Below, one piece after another: positions 10,502 through 19,226 of a stretch of 27,500 bases of DNA. The DNA is from Clarireedia homoeocarpa. Taxonomy: Eukaryota; Ascomycota; Leotiomycetes; Helotiales; Rutstroemiaceae. The number at the start of each line of letters is the position of its first letter. The stretch's first letter is position 1. The notes beneath the pieces were generated by a model, which searched no databases, had not been told where the DNA came from, and saw nothing but the letters and a program-made list of their open reading frames with translations. The DNA lies in contig LNKV01000021.1 in NCBI GenBank assembly GCA_001465935.1, positions 1 through 27,500 of the forward strand. The letters are read 5' to 3'. Position numbers and translations under genes: made by a program.

Positions 10502-13162
10502 CTAATCATCCAACTCCTCTACTTTCCCATTCCTACCAGCATCTACATACACCCCTCCACCCGACCATCCTCCATTATATACTCCCGCATCATACCCCTC
10601 ACCCTTATACCCCAGATCTTCATATCGCAAATCATCATCTCCACCCTTCAATCCCTCCAATTTACCCTTGCCCTCACCCAACCCCTTATCACCAAATTTC
10701 CACTCCCAATCTCCCTGTTCTCCACCCGCACTCCCCTCGTCCCTCCTATCCTCACCATCACTCCCCTCATCCCCATCCCACCCATACAATTCCCCGCATT
10801 CCCTTTCCCTTCCCTCCCATAATCCTAACTCCCTGCCCCTCTCCCCCCTCGCCTGCACCATCACTCTCCTCCTCAACTCTCCCACCGAAATACTCTTCGC
10901 TCCCTCCCCCTTTTTCCCCTTCAACTCCGGCAACCTATAGACATCCTTCCATCTTCTTCCATCTCCCCCCCTCTCTCTATCCCTCCACGATTTCACCACC
11001 CTAAACGGATTGATCTTCTGCAGAAACGTTTGTTTGAGCTTAGGATTAAATTGTGGGACTAAAATTAAAATGATCCGGTTAGTGAGGATGACTGGTGGCA
11101 ATGATGGAGATGGCTATAGTGTGAGGAGTTTGAAGAAAGTAGAGGGTTTGTCATGTAAAGAGGAGAAAAGAAGAAAAGAAAAGAGAAGAGAAGAGAAAAG
11201 GGAAAACAAACTATCTTTCAAATCCCGACTAATCTGCCAACTTATATACGCCCTCTGGTATTCTGTTTCTCCAAAGGGAAAGAAGAATTGGCCACGGGGA
11301 CGTCGGATTATTTTCTTGTTTGTTTCTTTTCTTGATTTTCGAATCTCGAATTTTTTTCCTCCCAGCGTCATTACACCAGCTTCTTCCTCCTCATCTGGAA
11401 TTATACCTCCTGCAGGCGGTATAGCAAGATAGAAAGTTCCCGGCGTTTCATCTTCCTCCCCATCCGCTAAGTCCTCGCCAGCCCTCACCATCAACCCCTT
11501 AATATACCTCATGATCTTCTCTCTCATCACTTTCTCATCCGGCTCTACTCCCGTCATCATCTCATCCTTTCCCCCAATCGCACTCTTCAACTCCATGCGC
11601 GCCAGCTTAACCGCATCTTTACTATCCTGGAATGCCGATCCGTCCCCTGCAAACATACCAGTAGACATTTCGTTCAATTTTCTCGTGATATGCTGCAACT
11701 CTTTTATCGCTAAATCCCCCCCTCCATATCGATATAAAAGCCTTGGATCTCGTTGTCTGAGTATTGGGAACTGGTAGGGAGGTGTTTTTGCTTTATCACC
11801 CATTGTATCATTTTCGACACCGTCAATAGCAGGCAAAGTATCCTCCAACCAGCCCTCTTTCCCTCTCGGACGATACCCTTTCATCTTTACCCCAAACTCC
11901 TCAAACGAACTCAACCACGTCTCAAACAATTGTTCAAAGTCCTCTCTAGCATATTCCCTGACTATCTCACTCCAACCATGCGCTGACGCGGCATCATAAA
12001 ACCTCCTCATTTCAGCCGGCATAAACGGCACCAGTAACCGTTCCAGCCTCTCCCTATCCTCCATCTTCATTCCCGATTGCCCACCCGCATCCAACCTCCT
12101 CTTCAACATCCTGTTAACGTCACAAACCCTCCTCTCCAACCGTCTCCCCAAACGTTCCCCCAGCCCAAACCTCGGCCTCCTCCATGGCACATACGAAACC
12201 CAAGGCTGTCCCCACTCTTCCCCCATCTTATGCCTCCTCCCATCCGTCCTCAACCCTCCCTTCCCCAACGGCAGCAACCACATCTCATTCCGTCTCCCCC
12301 ACACTTCCGGATTCTTTCCCACCACTTCCCTAAACCCCTCTCTCAACCTCCCAACCCACCAATCCACCTTCACTCTATCCCCCTCCGTGAACGTATCCAA
12401 CCACCCCACCTTCTCCCCCTCCGTATATGTTAGATCCCACAACTTCGGCAAAAACACCCATTTCAACAACCTCCAGCACCTTACCACCTTGCCAAAAAGC
12501 CCTGGATCAGTGGGTCCCAGAATCTCTGCGATGCGCCCCAAGCGAAACCAATCCGCTTTCTCTAGATCTCGACACGACTCCATCAGCTGCGCGAGTTCCA
12601 CCTGCAAAACACGAACCTCCTCAACACAACATGCCATGAGTGGAGAAATATCAAGAACACTAGGATCATACGCTTCCTCCGACTCAATATTTCGCAATCT
12701 CACCCTTAACAACGGCGTGGTGTCCAAAGAAAGCCATTCCATCATTCGTTGCAACAATCCATTATATTCCTTCCAGTCCCACTCCAGCGCTCTCAATTCA
12801 TCACCATCACCAGATAGATTCCCCTCCTCCCGCTGCGCAGTCGCGTATAAACTCGCATTTGCTTCCAGTGCTTTAGCTTCAGGAGATGGGAAGACTCGGA
12901 GGATAGATTTGAGGACCTCCCAGCTCCAATCTTTCCGGATTCGCTGATCGGCGCGGCCGTAGGTGTTGAGGTTGGATTTGTATTCATCAATGAGAGTGCG
13001 GAGTGTATCTTGAAGCTGCTGGAGAGCGTATGGGAGGGGAGTTTCTTGAGGGGAGACTAGGTTTTGTGCGAAGGGTTGATTTGCTTCTTCTGCTTCTTTC
13101 CTAGTCCCTGTACTCGTACTGCTGTTTTGAATGACCCCAAGTCTCTTACTTAGTTCTCCCAT
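10502..13162 (-). CDS. Uncharacterised large protein with one uncertain intron
   Basis: A long minus-strand reading frame starts at an ATG at 13162 and stays open to 11114, far beyond chance length. A second open stretch, 11113-10502, in another frame has similar codon use and probably is the C-terminal exon. One consistent join uses donor GTAATG at 11374 and acceptor CTATAG ending at 11114 (261 bases), giving 799 residues; a donor GTATAA at 11406 with a later acceptor also fits. The first-frame sequence near 11160-11215 is almost pure pyrimidine on this strand, as expected for an intron 3' end rather than protein. The N-terminal half has charged helical segments and many tryptophans (WSWEVLK, WWVGRLREGF, WVSYVPWRRPRFGLG); the C-terminus is Gly/Glu/Arg/Asp-rich and low in complexity. 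I see no signal peptide, convincing membrane span or known domain. The gene is credible; its function is unknown. Confidence 0.65.
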
Positions 13163-13728
13163 CTTCTTATCCTCAATGAAAAGAGGATCGTATGGGGATC
13201 TTTTGCCGTCTATTTCCTTCCAATTGCCGTGTAAAACATCTCATCAACCCGTCTTGGATTCAACAAATCGGGCTTCCACACTTTCCAATCTTGAATCTCG
13301 CACTTCATTCATTCATCACTTAACCACAACTCTCACACTTCGAGCATCAAGCTGCAAGCGGCTTTTTTTCTTCTTCTCTTTCATTCATTCATTCTTTCTT
13401 TATTCCATTCGTTCGTTCGCTCGCTCGCTCATCTCAGAAGCAAAAAATAAAAATAAAAAAATTCCACCCTTTGTGAAGTCCAAGCCATCTTATCTTTCGT
13501 GCCGTAAACAAAGCAAGAAACAAAGAAAGCACTGCTCAAATGCGGTCGATTTGCGAAACGTCCGTAATGCAAGTCCATTGCAGCTGCAGGGGTAGTTCGA
13601 GAGTGTAGAGTCAATATATAGTGGGCTTCGATTTCGTTGTTCTCTTTGCACACTTTCTTGAGTTATATACAAGCCACCCTTAGCCAGCACACTCGAATGA
13701 TTCCGGTTGCTTACTAGGTGAATCGCAA
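13163..13728. other. Intergenic region with promoter of the 10502-13162 gene
   Basis: It lies upstream of the uncharacterised gene starting at 13162 and downstream of the NLR stop at 13729, both on the minus strand. It contains a tetranucleotide repeat (listed separately) and an AT-rich patch at 13440-13462. No gene is seen. Confidence 0.55.
13380..13431. repeat. Interrupted tetranucleotide microsatellite (TTCA/TTCG/CTCG)
   Basis: Consecutive blocks of TTCA, TTCT, TTCG and CTCG form a pyrimidine-rich array of about 50 bases, roughly 220-270 bases upstream of the ATG at 13162. The drift TTCA to TTCG to CTCG along the array suggests slippage plus point changes. It probably lies in the 5' leader or promoter of that gene. 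Confidence 0.7.
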
Positions 13729-16700
13729 TTACACCAAGTGTTTGTATATTGAGTGCAAGCTTCTACGATCGATATCGAAGCTTAAAACTCGGCCACTTTT
13801 TAATCCAATAACCAATTGATCTCCTCTTTCATCATAACATATTGGCTTAAAATCGAGTGATAAGAAAAACAGAGGCACTGCTCCATAATAGACCCACTGA
13901 TTCATCACCCGGAGGTGTTTCAATGATTCAAAATTGGAGCTTCGCCTACTTGCAGGGGTAATTTGAATCTTAATCTCACCGAGATTTGTAACGAGGTATT
14001 GGCCATCTATAGAGAATTTTAGAAATGAGACAGGCTCTGAGGTCTCGATTTTCCGCCATGAACGAAATTTGATATGACTACCAAGAGTGCTGCCGAGGAA
14101 CTTTGAGACTTTCATAGATTTGGCAATGTCCCAGAGCTTGATAGTCTTGTCAAAAGACCCTGACGCGATCTGCTTGCCGTCTGGTGAGAAAGCTACAGCG
14201 CTAATGTTTCTCGAGTGGCCTACAAATGTCTTCTGGGGGTTGTCTGTTGTAGTATTCCATAGCTTGATGGTCCCGTCTTCAGACGCTGATACGATTTGTT
14301 TACCGTCTGGTGAGAAAGCTACAGCGCTAACGTCTCTCGAGTGGCCTACAAATGTCTTCTGGAGGTTACGTTTTGTAGTATCCCATAGCTTGATATTTCC
14401 TTTAAAAGTCGCTAATGCGATCTGCTTATTGTCTGGCGAGAAAGCGAGAGAATTGACTTGCTCTGCATAGCTTAAAAATGTCTTCTGGAGGTCGCCTGTT
14501 GTAGTATCCCACAAGCTGATAACCCCGTTAAAAGACGCTGATGCGATCTGTTTACTGTCTGTTGAGAAGGCAATAGCACTGACTCCGCTCAAGTGGCCTA
14601 CAAATGTCTTCTGGAGGTCGCCTGTTGTAGTATCCCATAGCTTAATCTCGTCACGAAACACTGACGCGATCTGCTTGCCATCTGGCGAGAAGACTAGGAA
14701 TTCAACTGAGTTAGAATGGCCTACAAGCGTCTTCTGGAGTTTGCCTGTTGTAGTGTCCCATAGCTTAATAGTCCCGTCAACAGACACTGACGCGATTTGC
14801 TTGCCGTCAAGCGAGAAGTCTAAACACTTGACCCGGTTCAAGTTATTCACCGGGTCCAAGTGGCATGTCAGTGTCTTCTGGATATCGCCTGTTGTAGCGT
14901 TCCATAGATTGATAGTCTTGTCATGTTTAGACTTTGATATAATCTGCTTACTGTCTAGCGAGAAGGCTATAGCATCTACTGCGCTCGAATGGCCTATGAG
15001 CGTCTTCTGGAGGTCGCCTGTTGTAGCATCCCACAACTTGATGGTTTGATCATAAGACCCTGACGCGACCCGTTTACTGTCTGGTGAGAAGGCTAGAGCA
15101 CTGATCCCTCCTGAGTGGCCTGCGAGCGTCTGAATCAGAGATGCCCACACGTCTTCCACCCGAGGGAGCTTTCTCAACCACGTGGGAACCTTGTCTAAAT
15201 TATTCTCCCTCACGACGCTTCTTTGAGGGCTGGAAATCATTGCAGAACTGTAGATCTGTAACGGCCAAGTTGCTAGTGTCTGGTAGTGCCGTAACAAGAA
15301 ACGTGTAGCATCCTGTACAAGCATTAATAGGAAAGGATTCTTCTTTGGCTTAACGACCTCGAATTAGCTAATGATTCTTGTAATCGAATATGTATTACTT
15401 ACGTCTATTATATCCGTTAATATCTTTAACGTATCGATGGCGCGTGGGAGCTTGCGCAACAAACTTAAGCACTCTAGCCACTCCAACAACTTTGTACAGA
15501 GGAATGCACCCACTGCCCCTTGTTCAGCGAGAGCATTCTGTATCAGTGAGGTTTGCCGGGCGCTATCAAGGTGTTGCATCCAGAAGGTGGCTGCGTAGTC
15601 AACACTTGCCACTAGTGCGTTCCTTTCTATCAATTCACTGGTTGAATTAGGTCGAGGTAGATCAACAAGGTTGACCTTGAGTAATTGAGATAAATGTGAC
15701 AGGCAACTCAGTGCAATCTCGCCATGCCCATAGTTCTTATAGGAGTCAGGTAGAGACTGAAAATTCTTCCCAACCTGAGCCAAGTAGTCTCGAGCTGATT
15801 GATGAACAAATTCAACATCGGATCCTTGTAACTTGAGAAAGGAAGCACATCGATCGACTAGCGTTTCAACAGTGACCAATTGGTCAGACAGACCTGTTGC
15901 GCTACGCAGTTCCGCTATGTTCAGAGGTCGATAGGCTAGCATCATCACCTTGAGGAGTCGCATACATCCATTCATAGCGGTCGATTCGCCTTCGCTGAGC
16001 TGATTGAATGTACGGTGATAAAAATCATTCAGACCCAAAGGCAATTCTTGAGTCGTTCTCAAGACCTTATCCCGGTCTACCTTCTCGAGTTCTTTGCATA
16101 CCAAGCTTACTCATAAAAAGGTGTCCTCAGCCTTTTTAGTGAGTTCAGCCTCTAATTCCTGACGCAGGGGTGGTCCATAGCTCCAGCGACGATCAAGCTC
16201 TTTTATTTTGGAAGCGATGTAAGTCTTCACAGCTTCGGAAATGTGTTTTGCGTTAAGCTCTAGGCTGACTAGCACTTGATCAGATCCAGCGAGCAATTCC
16301 CGCTCAGCGCTGTCCAATGGTCGACTTGTTAATAGCCACTTGATCTTGGAAGGATGATGGAGTCCTGTTCGGACAAGATATTTCAGAAAATCGGCCATGC
16401 CACCATCTTGACACTCATCGAGAGCATCCACAATCACGTATACTCTCGTACACTTACAGTTCTCTAGCATCTCTAAAAAGATATTCCAGAGCGTTCGCCA
16501 CGAGGTAACATCCTCACTGAAACGCTTGTTCTCAGTATCCCAGCGGCGTCGTAATGATTCTTTCAGCTCCTTTTGTTGATTTACTAGTCGCAGAATCAAA
16601 CCCTTGATAATTGCTTCAAGGGTTCTAAGCTCATAGTCGGCATTTTGACAAAAGAAGTAAGTCACCACAGTAGAAGCGTCTTGTAGAAGTGATAACTGCT

Positions 16701-17637
16701 CGATAAGACCAATCGACATCATAGTCTTCCCTTTGCCCGCGCCGCCCTTGATCCAAAGTAAACAAACATCGTTTCCATCTTTCCAATTAAGATATTGCGC
16801 GTCTTGATTGATCCAATTGATAGATTCATAGAGCAACTTGTCCTTATTGTTCTTCAGCCGAAGTTTGATTGCCTGCGTATCAGGGCATCCCAAAGCGTAA
16901 AGACAAGAACGATCTATATCATCGACAGCGATATTCTTGGTAACTATAAAATCGATTAACTAGAAAATTCTTTCATACCCTAATTGCGACTTCGGCGTAC
17001 CGATATGATTGGTACCAATGTACATGGTGCCTCCGATGTTCTGGTTGCCCGTACTATTATTATTGTGCTGAGTTCCACCGCCGGTGTTATTGTTTTGAGC
17101 ACCACTACCATAGTGTGTAAATACAGGCGTTTCCTCCAAATCATCAGGTAAAGAAGGCTCCATCTTAGACACATCCTGAACAGCCTTTTCTAATTGCTCT
17201 TTTGATCTTGGTGATGCCACTTCTGGGAAGTCCATGGCCATGAGTTGTAGGTTGTCTAAGATCCCCTTGACCAAATCCTCTATACGACCTCCCTTTCCAA
17301 TCGTTCGAACTGCCTTCCTATACCGATCCCACCTCGAATCATCCTCGTCTGGCATAACCTTTGTAAAGATGCCCTGAAGAGATGTTGCCTGAAGCTTGCA
17401 AATTTCAAGAGTAGGCTTCAAAGAAGCTTTCCTGTCCTCGTCTTGTACAGATTGAACATATTTTTCTGCATCGTCAAGGATTTTTGTGATGAGAGGTAGC
17501 TTTGATGCCGTCCTCTTGAAATTAGCGGGGAGTCCCTTTTCGTCTTCGACGGCCTCGTAGAGCTGATATGTGGTTTCAATAATCGTGATGATAGAACTTA
17601 TTAGGCCAAGAACAAGACTCGCTTCAGCGCCCGACAT
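13729..17637 (-). CDS. NACHT-WD40 NOD-like receptor (SesA-type N-terminus), interrupted by an in-frame stop
   Basis: Exons 17637-17001, 16943-15403 and 15357-13729 join in frame (introns 57 and 45 bases) to 1269 codons, with one internal TGA at codon 490. The start reading MSGAEA is typical of fungal SesA/NACHT_N proteins; an ATG at 17718 would add 27 residues. Order: SesA-like helical domain (about 1-165), Q/N/G-rich linker (177-208), linker with DRSCLYALG, NACHT with P-loop GGAGKGKT (279-286), Walker B VIVDALDEC (382-390), LLTSRP (416-421), a winged-helix/helical stretch, eight WD40 repeats (from about 802), and a C-terminal tail. Fungal NLRs of this kind act in non-self recognition and regulated cell death; WD40 repeats are the recognition surface. 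If the stop is real, the main product is a 489-residue SesA-NACHT protein without WD40, or the gene is decaying; the 779 codons after it stay open. Family call firm; activity uncertain. Confidence 0.85.
14100..15132 (-). repeat. Eight tandem WD40 repeat units
   Basis: Eight units of about 42 residues (about 126 bases) follow each other, each with GHS, AFSPDGKQIAS, IKLWD and TTTGDLQKT-like signatures. The last half of each unit, around LWDTTTGDLQKTF, is nearly identical at the base level, while residues after GHS and around AS-x-D vary. The third unit has an extra loop of about 5-6 residues (PVNNLNRVK). The sixth has lost the GH pair (LSYAEQ). Tandem WD40 units in fungal NLRs are known to evolve by unit exchange. 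Boundaries are approximate. Confidence 0.85.
16111..16113 (-). other. In-frame TGA stop inside the NLR gene
   Basis: The frame reads AEDTFL, then TGA, then VSLVCKELEKV. Fungal NACHT proteins normally read TFLWVSLVC here, so TGG has become TGA by one base. Both sides are in the same frame with no indel. I see no donor site just ahead of the stop that would splice it out. A sequencing or assembly error is the main alternative. Confidence 0.85.
17014..17109 (-). other. Q/N/G-rich amyloid-like segment of the NLR
   Basis: Residues 177-208 lie between the SesA-like domain and NACHT. They are built from Asn, Gly, Gln and Thr with quasi-repeats such as GSGAQNNNTGGGTQ, STGNQN and GGTMYIG. Prion-forming signalling motifs of fungal NLRs and their effectors (HRAM, sigma, PP/RHIM-like) occupy this position and share this composition. 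Assignment to a named motif class is an inference, since no profile could be run. Confidence 0.55.
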
Positions 17638-18416
17638 ATCGATGTATAAGTATCTAGAAGAGTTAGCACAGTTCGCAATTAGAACGCTGTTTGTAAGGCT
17701 GAGCGAGTAGTTACACATACTCGGTAAGTCTAGAAAGACAAAAGTTTACTAGTCGATTCAGATGAATCGCTCAGGACTGATCTATGCAATCGGTAGAAAG
17801 AATGATGATACTGTCGTTAGACTTAAATTTAGGCCATTTATTATATCAACGTGGAAGATGATGAGGTTGAGGCTAGAAATTAGGTGGTAGGTCGCAGATA
17901 ATAAAGTGGCAGAGTCGGCGCAGCTGAATACACTATTCTATAAATGGGCATAGCGGCACCGGTTAAATAGCTCTTTTTTGACTCAGAAAGCAAGAAGGAT
18001 GGAAGTAGCAAATACATACTTACCCTGTAAATGTAGAAGCACTTCATGGGTGTGGTTGAGGATGTTACAGTGCAGCGGCTGTGATAACATGACTAAGCAT
18101 TGTCCGCAAATCATCAGCACCCCATAAAGACTCCAATATCTTGATTAAAGGAAGGCCGAACCACCTCCAGGTACAACTTCTGATTGGTCCATTAAAAAGT
18201 ACAGTAACGTGACTTTGGCACATCTGATCCGGTCAGGTCCCCTGGCCAGGATTCATAGAACAAAACAACTTAAGTTATAAAACAACCAAAAAAAAAATGT
18301 AACTAACAAGAGTTGTAGAATTCAAGAATCCAGCTATTTAGCAAGCCAATTTCCAAGTCAAAATCTCAATATTTGGATTTAACATGTAATTCAAAGTAGA
18401 TTGACCAGCAACCACT
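17638..18416. other. Upstream region of the NLR gene
   Basis: This gives the NLR promoter side. It contains an A-tract near 18288-18297 and an insertion boundary at its right end, where the five bases CCACT (18412-18416) form the left target duplication of the solo LTR. No gene is recognisable. Confidence 0.55.
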
Positions 18417-18758
18417 TGTTACGTCGTCGTCAGGTCAACCTCCTAGTCACGTGGAAGTGGTAGAAGACAGACAGTAAGGTTCGTATTGAGGCAATCAAGC
18501 AGAGGGATTAATCGCAATAAATATTGACGGGAACTAAGTAATAAAATATACTACTTGAGATTGAGCACAAAGCTCTCAATACCTAAGGGAAGATCGTCAG
18601 CTTATATAGATCTGGACCTTCGTACACACTGTTCCAGCTGGTCCAGTCGTACTGGACCACTGGACACTACTGGACACTATATGACCTACCGGGGTTCTCC
18701 TGCGATTAGCTATTCCAATCCCTGAGCCTAAGGTCCCAATGATCATATATTCGTAACA
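18417..18758 (-). mobile_element. Solo LTR of an LTR retrotransposon
   Basis: The 342-bp element has inverted termini TGTTACG and CGTAACA, the canonical TG...CA ends, and is flanked by a perfect 5-bp duplication (CCACT at 18412-18416 and 18759-18763). Read on the minus strand it has about 100 bases of U3 with direct repeats, then CTATATAAG as TATA box (18601-18609), then about 185 bases of R/U5. No gag, protease, reverse transcriptase or integrase coding sequence lies next to it, so it is the product of LTR-LTR recombination. Five-base duplications suit Gypsy or Copia elements; I cannot tell which. Strand is inferred from the U3 repeats and TATA order. It lies about 0.8 kb upstream of the NLR start. 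Confidence 0.85.
18639..18680 (-). repeat. Palindrome and tandem repeats in the LTR U3 region
   Basis: TGGTCCAGT and ACTGGACCA form a perfect 9-bp inverted repeat around CGT (18639-18659). Directly after come two copies of a 10-bp unit reading CTGGACACTA (about 18660-18679). The core TGGAC/GTCCA therefore recurs at least four times. In the inferred LTR orientation this cluster lies just upstream of the TATA box, where U3 enhancers reside. Confidence 0.7.
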
Positions 18759-18763
18759 CCACT
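18759..18763. repeat. Right target-site duplication of the solo LTR
   Basis: CCACT immediately follows CGTAACA and matches 18412-18416 exactly, while the next base on either side does not match. This fixes the LTR boundaries. Confidence 0.85.
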
Positions 18764-18875
18764 CTCTCAGTAGGAGAAAAAAGCCTACAGTTTTGAGGTA
18801 ACTTATATAGACCAACTAAATCACCAAAAAGCCAGTCACACTTCTACTCTTCCTAAAAGCAGATGCTGTAAGAAT

Positions 18876-18896
18876 TCCAAAAGTGACGCCACTTCT
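18876..18896. repeat. Dispersed 21-bp sequence, copy B
   Basis: It is identical over 21 bases to 298-318. Here it is followed by a perfect 7-bp inverted repeat, CACTTCT and AGAAGTG with AG between them (18890-18905). It lies 118 bases from the solo LTR but outside its target duplication. Confidence 0.5.
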
Positions 18897-18929
18897 AGAG
18901 AAGTGACAATTTGGGCTTATATTTCACAG

Positions 18930-19226
18930 ATACCTCACAACACATCATAAAACACCCCCAATCCCATCTCCAATCCCATCTCCAAACCCTTCTCCAATCC
19001 CCTCTCCAATTCCAATTCCTCCATCTAAACCCATCCAACCATCCCCATCTTTTCAATCCTTTACAAACTAACAAACAACTAAAAACTACCTACCTACTTA
19101 CCTACCTACTCATCAATAACCATAAACCACAAATAACTCTATACATTCCCCCCCCCCCTCTCCTACCACCCACCTAACTACCCACTCACTCAAAACTCCC
19201 CTCTCCCCTTCCCCTATAAACAATTT
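18930..19226. repeat. 297-base stretch with no G on the plus strand
   Basis: Every base from 18930 to 19226 is A, C or T. After single Gs at 19227 and 19251, the next Gs come only beyond 19280. The tract includes five 12-bp units of CCAATCCCATCT type (18958-19017), a CTAC repeat (19086-19112) and C11 (19148-19158). The minus strand is correspondingly C-free with GGG/GG runs that could form a G-quadruplex. Confidence 0.9.
18958..19017. repeat. 12-bp minisatellite, five units
   Basis: Units read CCAATCCCATCT twice, then CCAAACCCTTCT, CCAATCCCCTCT and CCAATTCCAATT. Divergence increases to the right. It lies inside the G-free tract. Confidence 0.8.

Noticed and set aside
12077..12433. Proline-rich plus-strand open frames opposite the 10502-13162 gene
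   Set aside because: They are antisense shadows of the minus-strand coding region, with composition dictated by its Gly/Arg/Trp-rich codons.
14087..15049. Plus-strand open frames with repeated segments such as CLPSGEKATALT
   Set aside because: They are the antisense translation of the tandem WD40 units; the repetition comes from the repeat array.
16961..16981. Donor GTATGA at the end of the NLR first exon frame
   Set aside because: It gives a very short intron and no in-frame join to the DRSCLYALG segment; the donor GTACGC at 17000 with acceptor at 16944 keeps frame.
18601..18810. Two copies of CTTATATAG as possible evidence of a second LTR
   Set aside because: The second copy (near 18802) lies outside the target duplication and its flanks do not match the first.
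18911..19177. Pro/Leu/His-rich open frame of 88 codons
   Set aside because: It is a consequence of the G-free DNA, which lacks TAG and TGA stops; no start context or family similarity supports it.
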